Notes: generated by a model not told the origin, from the sequence alone. A DNA stretch of 64,000 nucleotides from Salinibacterium sp. G-O1 (GCF_030063305.1 NZ_JASISV010000002.1:186001-250000), one strand, 5' to 3'; counted from the first letter of the stretch, positions 33,237-42,839 are shown. Numbers and translations are program-made.

Positions 33237-34224
33237 GGTCCGCCGCCGTCCGTTCGAGTCGCGATCGCACAGCATCACGAAGCTCGGGCGGTGAAACGAC
33301 GAGCGCCTCCGGACCATAGCCAGCCAATTCATCCGCAAAAATGTTCAAGTCGGAGTAGTGCAGGTTGAGGGTGCCCGGAGCCGAGGTGCTCGATCCCCGG
33401 CGCTTTTCCAGTCGTGTGGCGGCGTCCGTGCCCGGCTCGACCTCGACGACGGCCGTATTCGAGTTCCACACTGCCTCGAGCTCAGTAAGGGCGATGTCTG
33501 CCTGACCCGGCGCCGGAGGCTCGAAAGTGGCTGGCAGCGTCGCGACCTGCGTCACGATTCGCCTGAGCAGGAAGGTTCGGGTTGTGGACGTCTCGGGATC
33601 ATTCGCGAACAGGTGCCAGCGGCCCTGGTGCTGCACCAGGGCGAGCGGCTCGACGGTGCGCGTCTGTGCCTCGCTCTCGCCGGGCTTCAGGTACCCGAAT
33701 CGAACGACCTGGCGCCTCTCAAGGGCGGTTCCGAGTGGATCGAACGCGGATTCGCGCACGCGGACGCGCGGGGCGTACCCCACGACAGGCTCGGTGGTGG
33801 TGACGCCGAGAGACCGAAGCTTGAGGATTGCCCGTCGCGATTCCGCGGACAGTGAGCCTTCCCGCCAGACCATCGCCGCGAGGTTCAGCAGCGTCGTCTC
33901 TTCAGGGGAAAACCGGATGTCTGTCGGCAGCTCGTAGGCACCGCGAGGGATGCGATATCTCAGGTTGTGGTTGTCGCCAGCATGCCCGGGGCTATCGACG
34001 GTCTCGAGGGGCACCCCGAGGTCGCGAATGTCGTCCTTATCGCGTTCGAATTGTCGCTCAAGGTTGGCGTTGTCGCCCGATCGCGAGAACTTCTGGCGAT
34101 AGCCCTGCACTGTCGACAGGATGTCGGTCTTCGTGAGGCCGGCGTCGGTTGCGAGCAGGGCGAGCACCAGGCTGAAGAGTCGCTCCTCCGCCGGGATTCG
34201 TGATCCTGCGCCAGCCTGTGCCAC
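33229..34224 (-). CDS. pafB: WYL-domain transcription factor PafB
   Basis: 331 residues. N-terminal HTH (RLFSLVLALLATDAGLTKTD, ILSTVQGYR), WYL domain around HQGRWHLFANDPETSTTRTF (about 205-225, with W-H-L in place of W-Y-L), and a WCX-like C-terminus (LEKRRGSSTSAPGTLNLHYSD). It forms the PafBC heterodimer. GTG 34224 follows AAAGGA. It lies 9 nt after the FKBP gene. Confidence 0.92.
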   Translation of the reverse strand: MAQAGAGSRIPAEERLFSLVLALLATDAGLTKTDILSTVQGYRQKFSRSGDNANLERQFERDKDDIRDLGVPLETVDSPGHAGDNHNLRYRIPRGAYELPTDIRFSPEETTLLNLAAMVWREGSLSAESRRAILKLRSLGVTTTEPVVGYAPRVRVRESAFDPLGTALERRQVVRFGYLKPGESEAQTRTVEPLALVQHQGRWHLFANDPETSTTRTFLLRRIVTQVATLPATFEPPAPGQADIALTELEAVWNSNTAVVEVEPGTDAATRLEKRRGSSTSAPGTLNLHYSDLNIFADELAGYGPEALVVSPPELRDAVRSRLERTAADHG

Positions 34225-34233
34225 GGGAATCCT

Positions 34234-35220
34234 TTATTCGATGCCGAGGATGTCGAAGACGAAGACCATCGTCGAACCATCAGGGACGCTGGTGGGAGCC
34301 GCCCCTGCCGGGTATCCCTCACTCGGAGGAATCACGGCTATGACCTGGGAGCCGACCCGCTTACCGATCAGGGCCTTGGCGAAGCCAGGAACGAGACCGC
34401 CATCGGAATCCTCGAGGCTCACGGCAGGCAACACAGCCGGGGTGTTTCGCTCCCAGGTGGAGTCGAAGACCTCTTGGGTGTCCCACAGGACGCCGGTGTA
34501 GTGGAGGACGACATTGTCGCCCTCCGCGACCTTCGCGCCAGCGCCGGCCTTCAGTTGCTCGATCTTCAGGTCTGTCGGCGGGGTGGGATCTGCAAAAGTG
34601 AATCCGGGACGTCCGTCTGGTGCGAGAACGATCGACGGGAATCCGGCCTGGAGGATCTGGTCTGCACCGTTCGCCTTGCCGAGATAGACCGACTGGACAT
34701 CCACGATGATCACGACCGTGTCATCCGCCGCCAGTGACAGTCCGTTCTGCTGGATTGCGCTGTCACCGATGAGATCACCGGCAGTCCCAACCGCCGCGAC
34801 CCGCGAGCCAACCCTCGCGCACTGGGCGATGGTGGCGAACGCTGGCGTCGAGTCGATGGCGCTGAAGATAGCTCCAGACCCTTCGTAATCGGTCGCGATG
34901 ATCGCGTCGCCGGATGTGCCGTCGTAGATGGTGATCTGCACGACGACGGTGGCGCCAGGATCGACGCGTTTGCCGTTGCCGTTGCCGTCCGAAATGACGT
35001 GCACCTGGCTGGCATCGGCGGCCACGACCGGTGTCGGGAAGGATGCCTTCGGTTCGTTGCCGAAAAGACCGCTGGCGCTCACCAGGGCGGCGTTTGAGCC
35101 GGCGGCAAACGTCGGGGTGCAGCCGTCGATGCTGGCGGGGCCCGTCGCGCACGCCGAGAGGGAGATCAGCAGGCCTGCGGCCGCAATAAAGGCTGGAAGC
35201 TTTCGCACGAGAACTCTCAT
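34234..35220 (-). CDS. Lipoprotein peptidyl-prolyl isomerase, FKBP type
   Basis: 328 residues from ATG 35220. A lipoprotein signal ends at LSAC (about residue 24). A degenerate FKBP-like region (about 75-180) is followed by a C-terminal FKBP domain (DNVVLHYTGVLWDTQEVFDS to GSQVIAVIPPSEGYPAGAAP, then DGSTMVFVFDILGIE), which keeps the active-site aromatic and the usual end. It would fold exported proteins. In related actinobacteria this gene precedes pafB and follows the Pup-proteasome genes, which are missing here. Confidence 0.9.
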   Translation of the reverse strand: MRVLVRKLPAFIAAAGLLISLSACATGPASIDGCTPTFAAGSNAALVSASGLFGNEPKASFPTPVVAADASQVHVISDGNGNGKRVDPGATVVVQITIYDGTSGDAIIATDYEGSGAIFSAIDSTPAFATIAQCARVGSRVAAVGTAGDLIGDSAIQQNGLSLAADDTVVIIVDVQSVYLGKANGADQILQAGFPSIVLAPDGRPGFTFADPTPPTDLKIEQLKAGAGAKVAEGDNVVLHYTGVLWDTQEVFDSTWERNTPAVLPAVSLEDSDGGLVPGFAKALIGKRVGSQVIAVIPPSEGYPAGAAPTSVPDGSTMVFVFDILGIE

Positions 35221-35258
35221 TTCTTTGCCATGCGATGTCGCCCGGCTACCCAAATACT

Positions 35259-36257
35259 CTACTGGTCGGTTGTGGTGCTGCCTGTGGCGGCACGAGCCGC
35301 GGCCTGGGCCTCACGAGCGGTCTTGCGCAGTCGTTTTGCGCTGGAGGTGCGCTCCCCCAATGCTCCGGGGGTCCAGGCCTCCACGTCTTCGTCACTGAAA
35401 TCGGACTTCGACGCACGACGCTTGAGCGCGGGAAGAACGGCGCCGGGGGCGAGCCTGCGGGCCGTCATCAGGAACCCGGTGTGGCCGATCATCCTGTGGT
35501 CAGGACGAACGGCGAGACCCTCGACATGCCAGGTGCGCACCATCGTCTCGCTCGGTTCCGGGTCGGTGAACGCGCCGGTTTCGCGGATGGCCTCGGCCAC
35601 CCGCGACAGCTGAGTCACAGTGGCGATGTAGCAGATAAGGACGCCGCCGGGCGTGAGCGCATCCGCGCATTCGTCGAGGCATTCCCAGGGCGCAAGCATG
35701 TCGAGCACTATCCGGTCGACAGAGCCATCGGGCACGGTGGCCGGCATCGCCTCCTGGAGGTCTCCGACGGTGACGGTCCAGTTCGCTGGCTCCGCGCCGA
35801 GAAATGCGGTGACGTTGGCCTTGGCCACGTCGGAGAATTCGTCTCGACGCTCAAACGAGTGCAGGGTGCCCGTGGGGCCGATTGCCCGCAAGAGCCACAG
35901 TGACAGTGCGCCCGAACCGACCCCAGCCTCCACGACGGTTGCGCCGGGGAAGATGTCTGCCTGCCCGAGGATCTGGGCGGCGTCTTTCGGGTAGATGATG
36001 GCGGCGCCGCGAGGCATCGACATCACGAAATCGGTGAGCAGCGGCCTCATTGCGAGGTATTCGACACCGTTGGTCGACTCGACGACCGAGGCATCCGGCT
36101 GACCGATGATCGCGTCGTGGCTGAGAACGCCGCGGTGACTGTGGAAGGTGCCACCCGCTTCGAGCGTGACGGTGTTGAGGTTGCCTTTCGGGCCCGTGAG
36201 TTGAACGCGGTCCCCCACGCGGAACTCACCGCTCTGCCGGCGGAAACCGTCGCTCAT
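35259..36257 (-). CDS. trmI: tRNA (adenine-N1)-methyltransferase TrmI
   Basis: 332 residues. The N-terminal barrel (FRVGDRVQLTGPKGNLNTV) and class I methyltransferase domain are clear: PKDAAQILGQADIFPGATVV, then EAGVGSGALSLWLLRAIG (SAM loop) and the catalytic block DRIVLDMLAPWECLD. It makes m1A58 in the T-loop of tRNAs. A Lys/Ala-rich tail follows. The start overlaps the HAD gene stop by 4 nt. In many actinobacteria its 3' neighbour is the proteasomal ATPase; here it is the FKBP gene. Confidence 0.94.
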   Translation of the reverse strand: MSDGFRRQSGEFRVGDRVQLTGPKGNLNTVTLEAGGTFHSHRGVLSHDAIIGQPDASVVESTNGVEYLAMRPLLTDFVMSMPRGAAIIYPKDAAQILGQADIFPGATVVEAGVGSGALSLWLLRAIGPTGTLHSFERRDEFSDVAKANVTAFLGAEPANWTVTVGDLQEAMPATVPDGSVDRIVLDMLAPWECLDECADALTPGGVLICYIATVTQLSRVAEAIRETGAFTDPEPSETMVRTWHVEGLAVRPDHRMIGHTGFLMTARRLAPGAVLPALKRRASKSDFSDEDVEAWTPGALGERTSSAKRLRKTAREAQAAARAATGSTTTDQ

Positions 36258-36925
36258 CGCGCACCCTCAATCGTGAATGTTGCCGAAATGTCGGCGACCG
36301 ACCGCCCGTCGAGGGTGGGCCACAGCACATCGGCCTTCGACCCATCCAGTTCGACCATGAACGGCACGCCGATGACGAATGCGCCTGCGCTGCTGGCGGA
36401 GGTGACACCAGGCGGTGAGTCCTCGATAGCAACACAGCGAGTGATATCGACACCGAGAAGTTCAGCACCGCGCAGGTATGCCTCGGGATGCGGCTTGCTG
36501 TTGGCGACATCATCACCGGAGACCACGGCGTCGAACCCGACGAAACCGAGTCGGTCCGCGACGTGGTGCGCCATTCTGCTCACAGACATGGTCACCAGCG
36601 CGGTAGGGATCTTTTCCTCACGCAGCGCCGTCAGCAGTTCCCTCGCGCCCGGGCGCCAGGGGATGCCGAATTCGACCAGCTGTTCAAGCACCCGCTCCGT
36701 GAGGTTATCGATGATCTCGACCTCGGTGAGCTCTACGCCCTTGCTCTGCATGATCTGGGCGGATTTCCACAGACCTGAGCCCACGAGTTCGAGGGCCTCC
36801 TCGTGCGTCCACGAGCCGCCGAACGATTCGATGATCTCGGTTTCGGCGGCGATCCAGTAGGGCTCGGTGTTGACGAGGGTGCCATCCATGTCCCAGAGAA
36901 CGGCGGCGGGTACGTTATGAGTCAC
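36254..36925 (-). CDS. HAD-superfamily phosphatase (beta-phosphoglucomutase-like)
   Basis: 223 residues from GTG 36925. HAD motifs: DMDGTLVNTEP (13-23, nucleophile and acid Asp), VTMSVSRMAHH region for motif II, and motif IV in CVAIEDSPPGVTSASSAG; the cap is helical. It is a sugar-phosphate or nucleotide phosphatase of unknown substrate. TACGAT lies 8 nt upstream on the minus strand. It is coupled to trmI and divergent from the PAC2 gene, sharing a 67-bp control region. Confidence 0.88.
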   Translation of the reverse strand: MTHNVPAAVLWDMDGTLVNTEPYWIAAETEIIESFGGSWTHEEALELVGSGLWKSAQIMQSKGVELTEVEIIDNLTERVLEQLVEFGIPWRPGARELLTALREEKIPTALVTMSVSRMAHHVADRLGFVGFDAVVSGDDVANSKPHPEAYLRGAELLGVDITRCVAIEDSPPGVTSASSAGAFVIGVPFMVELDGSKADVLWPTLDGRSVADISATFTIEGAR

Positions 36926-36992
36926 AACGCACCATCGTAGTTCTATCCTTGACAGATACCCGGTCACTCGATTCGGGCGAGGAAGGAAACTC

Positions 36993-37928
36993 GTGACTGA
37001 CAGCCAATTCGGTAGCGGCCGGCTGCTCGTCGTCGCGTTCGAGGGCTGGAACGATGCTGGCGAAGCCGCCAGCGGTGCCGTACGCGCACTCAAAGAACTG
37101 CTCGATCTCTACCCCATCGCCGAGGTGGACCCCGAAGACTACTTCGATTACCAGTTCAATCGCCCATCGGTTGCCTTCGACGACGATGGCAACCGCAAGA
37201 TTGTCTGGCCAGGCGTCACCGTGTACGGCCCAACCCGGCCCAACAGCGCCCCTGCGGTGGGAATCGCCGACGACGCCGAACTCTCCGTGAGCGGCGCGAA
37301 CGGCCCCAACATCTACCTGATGCTCGGCACGGAGCCGTCCAGGGGCTGGAAGACCTTTACCCGCGAAATCATCGACGTGATCGAGATGAATGAGATCTCT
37401 TCCGTCGTCTTTCTCGGCGCGATGCTCGCCGATGTGCCGCATTCCCGACCGATTTCGGTCTTCACCAGCAGTGAAAATGTCAACGTGCGTCAACAGCTTT
37501 CGATCGAACGCAGCGCGTACGAAGGCCCCGTCGGAATCCTTTCAGTACTGGGTGCGGCCGCCGAGACGGCCGGCGTCACAACCATGTCGATCTGGGCGTC
37601 GGTGCCTCACTACGTGCACAATGCGCCCTCGCCCAAGGCGACGCTCGCCATTCTCGACAAGCTTGAAGAAATCGTGGATGTCGTCATCCCCCGCGGCGAC
37701 CTTGTGACCGAGGCGCAGGCGTGGGAATCGGGAATCGACGCGCTCGCCGGAGACGACGACGACATGGCCTCGTACATCGAGCAGCTGGAGCAGGCCCGCG
37801 ACACCGTGGACTCGCCGGAGGCCAGCGGCGAGGCAATCGCCCAGGAGTTCGAGAAATACCTTCGCCGCACCGACGACAAGCCGGGCGAGGGAACTGCCGG
37901 AGATGAACCCTGGCGGCCCAAGGAATAG
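36993..37928 (+). CDS. PAC2 family protein
   Basis: 311 residues. The PAC2 fold is recognised from LLVVAFEGWNDAGEAASGAV at the N-terminus, FLGAMLADVPHSRP and the PHYVHNAPSPKATLAIL block. PAC2 proteins relate to the archaeal/eukaryal proteasome assembly chaperone 2; in actinobacteria the role is unknown. GTG 36993 follows GAGGAAGG. The end is acidic and low in hydrophobics. Confidence 0.9.
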   Translation: MTDSQFGSGRLLVVAFEGWNDAGEAASGAVRALKELLDLYPIAEVDPEDYFDYQFNRPSVAFDDDGNRKIVWPGVTVYGPTRPNSAPAVGIADDAELSVSGANGPNIYLMLGTEPSRGWKTFTREIIDVIEMNEISSVVFLGAMLADVPHSRPISVFTSSENVNVRQQLSIERSAYEGPVGILSVLGAAAETAGVTTMSIWASVPHYVHNAPSPKATLAILDKLEEIVDVVIPRGDLVTEAQAWESGIDALAGDDDDMASYIEQLEQARDTVDSPEASGEAIAQEFEKYLRRTDDKPGEGTAGDEPWRPKE

Positions 37929-37959
37929 CAGCGCCAGTGCGCCCCCGGCTGAGCTCCCA

Positions 37960-39174
37960 CTAGCGCAGCGAGATTCCCAGCAGGGCGTGGATCGCGGCCA
38001 GATCGACAGGTGTAGCTACGGCTCCGGAGGCGATGCGAGCATCCACTGCGGCCACCGCGGCGGGGGTGTCGAGGTCGTCGGCCAGGGCATCCCGCAACGG
38101 AGACAGGATGTCGGAGCCTTCGCCCGTCTCGGTGGCCCACCGCTCCCAGGAGGCGAGTCGTGCCTCAGCGAGAGTGAGCACGTCGTCTGTCCACTCCCAG
38201 TCGGTGCGGTAGTGCTGGGCGAGGATCGCCAGCCTGATTGCGCGCGGATCGACGCCGCCCGCGGTGAGAGTTGAGACGAAGACAAGGTTGCCGAGTGACT
38301 TGCTCATCTTCTCGCCGCGATACGAGACAAGCCCGGCGTGCACGTGTGCCAGCGCATGATCGCGGCCGGCGAGTGCAGCGGTGTGAGCCGCGGTGAATTC
38401 ATGGTGCGGGAAGGTCAGGTCGCGCCCGCCACCAGCAACCGTCATGGGAATGTCGAGAAAGTCCTGGGCGATGATCGAACATTCGATGTGCCAGCCGGGG
38501 CGGCCGTCGCCCAGCTCGCTCGGCCAGAACGGTTCTCCCGGTCTGGCGCCCATCCACAGCATCGGATCGAGCGGGTCGCGCTTGCCTTCGCGCTCGGGAT
38601 CGCCGCCCCGCTCCGCGGCCAGGGCGAGCATCGTGGCCCGGTCAAGCTGGCTCACCTGCCCCAGGTGCCAGGGTGACGCGGCCCCGGCGGCAGCGCTGTC
38701 GAAGTAAACGTCTTCCCCAAGCCGGTATGCGATGCCGATGTCGAGCAGCCGCCTCACCGCGTGGGCGACAGGGATGACGATGTCTGTCACTGCGACGTAA
38801 TGATCCGGAGGAACGAGTCCGAGTGCCTGCATGTCTCCGCGGAATAGCTCGATCTGGCCCGCCGCGAGGTCGCGCCAGTCCACGCCGATCGCCGTCGCCC
38901 TCGCCAGCAGTGGATCGTCGACATCTGTCACATTTTGCACGTAGCTGACGTCGTAACCCGCGTCCAGCCAGAGGCGGATGAGGGTGTCGAAGGCGAGATA
39001 GGTGGCCGCGTGACCGATGTGGGTCGCGTCGTACGGCGTGATGCCGCAGACGTAGAGCCCGGCCAGCGCGATGGGTTCAGTGTCGAGCATCGAACCGGTG
39101 GAGGTGTCGAAGACTCGAGGAATGGCGCCGTGACCTGGCAACCGCGGAACCTCGGGCCGGTTCCAGGATTTCAC
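37960..39174 (-). CDS. mshC: L-cysteine:1D-myo-inositol 2-amino-2-deoxy-alpha-D-glucopyranoside ligase
   Basis: 404 residues. This cysteinyl-tRNA-synthetase-like enzyme adds cysteine to GlcN-Ins with ATP, the third core step of mycothiol synthesis. Motifs: YVCGITPYDATHIGHAATYL (zinc Cys, HIGH), PGWHIECSI, FPHHEFTAAH and KMSKS in RGEKMSKSLGN. It lacks the tRNA-binding C-terminus, as expected for MshC. GTG 39174 has TAGGCT at 39181-39186, 6 nt upstream, so it is likely leaderless; that hexamer overlaps the uppP stop codon. Confidence 0.95.
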   Translation of the reverse strand: MKSWNRPEVPRLPGHGAIPRVFDTSTGSMLDTEPIALAGLYVCGITPYDATHIGHAATYLAFDTLIRLWLDAGYDVSYVQNVTDVDDPLLARATAIGVDWRDLAAGQIELFRGDMQALGLVPPDHYVAVTDIVIPVAHAVRRLLDIGIAYRLGEDVYFDSAAAGAASPWHLGQVSQLDRATMLALAAERGGDPEREGKRDPLDPMLWMGARPGEPFWPSELGDGRPGWHIECSIIAQDFLDIPMTVAGGGRDLTFPHHEFTAAHTAALAGRDHALAHVHAGLVSYRGEKMSKSLGNLVFVSTLTAGGVDPRAIRLAILAQHYRTDWEWTDDVLTLAEARLASWERWATETGEGSDILSPLRDALADDLDTPAAVAAVDARIASGAVATPVDLAAIHALLGISLR

Positions 39175-39183
39175 TCTGTAAGC

Positions 39184-40035
39184 CTAGAGCGGCTGGATGA
39201 CCCCATTTGACAACAGCACGAGCAGAACGGCTCCGAGCAACACCCGGTAGATGACGAAAGGCAGGAACGATCGCTTCTCGATGTAACGCATCAGGAACGC
39301 GATGACGGCGTATCCGACCACGAAGGCCACCACTGTGGCCGCAAGCGTTTCGGGGTAGCCGTAGACCCCGGCGGGTTCGCCGAAGCTGTGCACGAGCTCG
39401 TACAGGCCGCTGCCGAACACCGCGGGAATGGCAAGCAGGAAGCCGTATCTGGCCGCGGCGGGACGCGTGTATCCCAGGGAGCGTCCCATCGTCATGGTCG
39501 CGCCGGAACGTGAGACGCCGGGAATCAGGGCGAGCACCTGCGCGAGCCCGATCGCGATTCCGTGCTTGTAGGTCATCTCTTCGATGGGGCGAACCTTTTT
39601 GCCGAGGTAGTCGGCAATCCCCAGAATGATGCCGAACACGATCAGGACGATCGCAATGAGCCACAACGACCGGAACGCGCTGCGGATGGTTTCTTGTGCA
39701 AGAAACCCAATCACCACGATCGGCAGGGTTCCGATGATGATGAGCCATCCGAGTCGCACATCCGGATCGTTCTTGGGAATCTCGACAGAATGTGCGCCAC
39801 CCCGAGAGCCGAAGTGCTTGAACCAGCGGCTGATGATCCGCACGATGTCTTTGCGGAAGTAGAGGATGACCGCGAGCTCGGTGCCGATCTGGGTGATGGC
39901 TGTGAATGTCGCGCCAGGGTCGTTGGCGCCCGGCAGGAACTCCCCCACGATGCGCAGATGCGCGCTCGAGGAGATCGGCAGGAACTCTGTGAGCCCCTGA
40001 ACGAGTCCGAGAATGATTGCTTCGATGAAGCCCAC
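39184..40035 (-). CDS. uppP: Undecaprenyl-diphosphatase UppP (BacA)
   Basis: 283 residues with about eight membrane helices. Diagnostic motifs: [16 protein letters not shown] (14-29) and [17 protein letters not shown] (about 176-192), which form the active site. It recycles the lipid carrier for peptidoglycan and gives bacitracin tolerance. GGAGGGG lies upstream of the start at 40035. Gene order (M20 peptidase, uppP, mshC) is conserved in actinobacteria. Confidence 0.95.
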   Translation of the reverse strand: MGFIEAIILGLVQGLTEFLPISSSAHLRIVGEFLPGANDPGATFTAITQIGTELAVILYFRKDIVRIISRWFKHFGSRGGAHSVEIPKNDPDVRLGWLIIIGTLPIVVIGFLAQETIRSAFRSLWLIAIVLIVFGIILGIADYLGKKVRPIEEMTYKHGIAIGLAQVLALIPGVSRSGATMTMGRSLGYTRPAAARYGFLLAIPAVFGSGLYELVHSFGEPAGVYGYPETLAATVVAFVVGYAVIAFLMRYIEKRSFLPFVIYRVLLGAVLLVLLSNGVIQPL

Positions 40036-40060
40036 GGGCCCCTCCTCGGTTACGCCGGCG

Positions 40061-41365
40061 TTAGTAGTTCAGAAACAAGTCCCCGAGAACCTGCCTGCCA
40101 AAGACTAATGCGTCTAACGGCACCCGTTCGTCAACGCCGTGGAACATTGCGGGAAAGTCGAGATCCGGTGGCAGTTGCAGGGGCGCGAACCCGTAACCCT
40201 TGATGCCCAGCTTCGACAGCGCCTTGTTGTCGGTTCCGCCGGAGAGCAGGTACGGCAACACCTCGGCTCCGGGATCGCGGCCCTTGAGTGCACCGATCAT
40301 CGAGTCGACCAGCGGGCCGTCGAAGCTGTTCTCGAGCCCGATGTCGCGGTGCATGACAACGATCTCGATGTCGTCGCCGATCAGTTCGCGCACGCGTGCA
40401 AGCACGGCATCCTCTTCCCCGGGCAGGGTGCGGATGTCGATCAGGGCTTCAGCGACATCCGGGATGACGTTGTGCTTGTAGCCGGCGTTGAGCAGCGTCG
40501 GGTTGGTGGTGGTGCGCAGCGTACCCAGCACGAACCCGGCCGCCGTACCCGAACTGAGTACGACCTGATCCGGACCTACGACCTCGGGGTCGACGTTCAT
40601 CAGACGTGCAAGCTCGGCGACCAACTGGCTGGTCGTTGCAGTCAGCTCGACGGGCCACTCCTGCTGCCCGATTGTCGCGACGGCCTGCGCGAGCTTGGTG
40701 ACGGCATTGTTGTGGATGACACGGCTACCGTGGGCGGCGGTGCCCCGCGCGATCAGCTTGATCCACACGAGTGCCTTCTCGCCGGTCTGCAGCAGGTAGG
40801 CGCGTTGGCCGTTGACGTGCACGGAGTAGCCGCCCACCTCGCTGATGGCCTCAGTGGCGCCGGAAAACAGCTCAGGGCGGGTGTCGACGATGTGGTGGGA
40901 GCCGAAGTCTCCCCCGTTTTCTTCGTCAGAGAAGAACGCGATGATGAGATCTCGCGCGGGCTGCCTGCCCGACCCGAGAATGTCCTGCAGCGCCGTGATG
41001 ATCATGGCGTCCATGTTTTTCATGTCGACCGCCCCACGGCCCCACAGCAGGCCGTCACGGATCTCTCCGGCGAACGGATCGACGCTCCAGTTGGCGGGAT
41101 CCGCCGGAACGACGTCGGTGTGGCCATGCACGACAAGAGCAGGCTTGCTGCCGTCGGCACCGGGAACCCTGGCGATGACGCTCGTGCGTCGCGGAGCGGC
41201 ATCCACGTACTCGGTGGTGAGGCCCATGCCCTCGAGGATTGCGCCCAAATACTCGGCGGCCTCAGTTTCGCCGTTGGACTTTCCGTCCCCGTAGTTCGAC
41301 GTATCGAACCGGATCAGATCGCGCGCAATGCTGGCTGTGGATTCGAGCTCGGACGTGTCTGCCAT
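40061..41365 (-). CDS. M20 family metallopeptidase
   Basis: 434 residues. [10 protein letters not shown] (first zinc His and Asp), [15 protein letters not shown] (bridging Asp), [15 protein letters not shown] (catalytic Glu pair) and a late [10 protein letters not shown] region show a full dinuclear-zinc M20 peptidase with dimerisation domain in the middle. It probably cleaves dipeptides or acyl-amino acids in the cytosol. ATG 41365 has TAAGGT at 41372-41377, 6 nt upstream; the intervening GGAGG is too close to serve as a Shine-Dalgarno, so it is probably leaderless. Confidence 0.9.
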   Translation of the reverse strand: MADTSELESTASIARDLIRFDTSNYGDGKSNGETEAAEYLGAILEGMGLTTEYVDAAPRRTSVIARVPGADGSKPALVVHGHTDVVPADPANWSVDPFAGEIRDGLLWGRGAVDMKNMDAMIITALQDILGSGRQPARDLIIAFFSDEENGGDFGSHHIVDTRPELFSGATEAISEVGGYSVHVNGQRAYLLQTGEKALVWIKLIARGTAAHGSRVIHNNAVTKLAQAVATIGQQEWPVELTATTSQLVAELARLMNVDPEVVGPDQVVLSSGTAAGFVLGTLRTTTNPTLLNAGYKHNVIPDVAEALIDIRTLPGEEDAVLARVRELIGDDIEIVVMHRDIGLENSFDGPLVDSMIGALKGRDPGAEVLPYLLSGGTDNKALSKLGIKGYGFAPLQLPPDLDFPAMFHGVDERVPLDALVFGRQVLGDLFLNY

Positions 41366-41450
41366 GCCTCCACCTTAGGTGTGTGCATCGGAGGTGTCGG
41401 AAGGGTGCTATTCTCGTACCTCGGTGGTCCTGCGAAGGATTCACCAATGC

Positions 41451-41535
41451 GCGCGGATGGCGGAAATGGCAGACGCGCTAGCTTGAGGTGCTAGTGCCCG
41501 TATAGGGCGTGGGGGTTCAAGTCCCCCTTCGCGCA
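41451..41535 (+). tRNA. tRNA-Leu (anticodon GAG)
   Basis: 85 nt. Acceptor stem GCGCGGA (41451-41457) pairs with TTCGCGC (41528-41534, two G-U/A-U closing pairs), discriminator A at 41535, no encoded CCA. The anticodon loop TTGAGGT lies between CTAGC and GCTAG, giving GAG. A long variable arm (GCCCGTATAGGGC) and the T arm GGGGG-TTCAAGT-CCCCC are standard for a class II tRNA. It reads CUC and CUU codons. Confidence 0.97.
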
Positions 41536-41556
41536 CGTTGTTGAGACAGCGAACAG

Positions 41557-41590
41557 AAAGACCCCGCAGACAGTGTCTGCGGGGTCTTTT
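41557..41590. terminator. Strong bidirectional terminator after tRNA-Leu
   Basis: AAAGACCCCGCAGA and TCTGCGGGGTCTTT form a 14-bp perfect stem with a 5-nt loop. It ends in a T-run on the plus strand and, by symmetry, gives a U-run on the minus strand. It starts 21 nt after the tRNA. Confidence 0.93.
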
Positions 41591-41710
41591 CTGTGTTGGG
41601 CCAACTGCGGTCCCGTGGCTGTGTCGGGCAACTTTGCACCGCTGCCCGATGGGCCCTTGGGCCTGTGGCAAGCTCGGGATCACAAACACCGACTACTGGG
41701 ACGTGACATT

Positions 41711-42043
41711 GTGCAGAAAACATCGTTGACCGCGCTCGCAAGAACCGAATTGGAAGCGGCCCTGACCGCTCCCAGCGGACGAAGTGCAAAGACCGTGTAC
41801 GGCGGTCACGAGCACCTGCTTCGCCAGACCGTGATCGCTCTTCGGGCGGGTGAAAAGCTGGCCGAACACGAGAATCCGGGCGAAGCGACCGTGCAGGTGC
41901 TGCACGGTCGCGTGATGCTCACGGCGGGTGACGACTCCTGGTCGGGGTGGGATGGCGACTTGATCACCATTCCGAACTCACGCCATTCGCTGACGGCGGT
42001 GGAGGATTCGACCATCTTGCTCACCGTGGTCAAGCATCGGTAA
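41711..42043 (+). CDS. Small cupin-domain protein
   Basis: 110 residues from GTG 41711. A single cupin barrel: LRQTVIALRAGEKLAEHENPGEA (motif 1 with H and E, one of the usual His missing) and VLHGRVMLTAGDDSWSGWDGDLITIPNSRHSLTAVEDS (motif 2 with the final His). It is a metal- or ligand-binding protein of unknown role. The open frame continues upstream into the terminator and is not used. No clear Shine-Dalgarno. Confidence 0.8.
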   Translation: MQKTSLTALARTELEAALTAPSGRSAKTVYGGHEHLLRQTVIALRAGEKLAEHENPGEATVQVLHGRVMLTAGDDSWSGWDGDLITIPNSRHSLTAVEDSTILLTVVKHR

Positions 42044-42057
42044 GTCGTGCAAGCCAG

Positions 42058-42756
42058 TTAGGCCGCAGCTTCACCACTCGAGATCGCGCCGTATGAGGCC
42101 CTGACGAGGATGGGGATGTGATCTGAGGAGCCGCGCGGCATGGTCTGCACATCCTCGATCGTGAAGCCCTGCGACGTTACGAAGTCGAAGTGGCCGCGGA
42201 AGAACTTGTACGCCGTATACGTCTGGCGGTCGCTCAAGGTCAGGTCGTAGCCGGATTTCGCGACCCGGTTGGACAGCCCGTCCTTGAAGAGCGGGTAGTT
42301 GTAGTCACCGACCATGAGGATGGGCACGCCTGAACCGAGTTCCTGCAGCAACTCGTGAGCGGCCTTGATCTGCTTACGGCGAAGCGAGTTGAGTGCCGTC
42401 AGCGGCGCGGCATGGAACGATGCGAGCACAAGTTCGTGCCCCGAGTCCCGGTCGAGCAGCTTGGTGCCGACGAGTCGTTCCGGGGTCGGCGTGAAGATCA
42501 GGTCATGGAGCGATTTCTTCAACTCGAAAGACTTGCTTGCTATCTGCTCGTATCGGTCTTTGCGGTAGTACACCGCAAGACCCAGCCTGTTGCGCTTAGT
42601 TGAATCGGCGAGGTGGAGGTTGCCGATCTCGGCCGGCAATTCAGACGCAATGCATTCCTGAAGGCAGAGAGCGTCGAGGTCTGGTGTCTTCGCGAGTTCC
42701 GCGAGTTCGATGCTCGCCCGGTTCTTGCGGAGGTTGTAACTAATGACGCGGATCAC
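42058..42756 (-). CDS. Endonuclease/exonuclease/phosphatase family protein
   Basis: 232 residues from GTG 42756. EEP fold: RVISYNLRKN (Asn), LCLQECIAS (metal-binding Glu), MVGDYNYPLFKDG (Asp/Asn pair) and the terminal SSDHIPILV (Asp-His). It is a Mg-dependent phosphodiesterase; a DNA-repair-type or lipid substrate cannot be told apart from sequence. It has no signal peptide. GAGGAAAGAGGG lies upstream. Confidence 0.85.
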   Translation of the reverse strand: MIRVISYNLRKNRASIELAELAKTPDLDALCLQECIASELPAEIGNLHLADSTKRNRLGLAVYYRKDRYEQIASKSFELKKSLHDLIFTPTPERLVGTKLLDRDSGHELVLASFHAAPLTALNSLRRKQIKAAHELLQELGSGVPILMVGDYNYPLFKDGLSNRVAKSGYDLTLSDRQTYTAYKFFRGHFDFVTSQGFTIEDVQTMPRGSSDHIPILVRASYGAISSGEAAA

Positions 42757-42839
42757 GATGCTGAATCCCTCTTTCCTCACGCGAAGACACCAGCTTAAGG
42801 TGTCTACGTCTATTCGAAGTCACCGACTCGAGCGACTGG

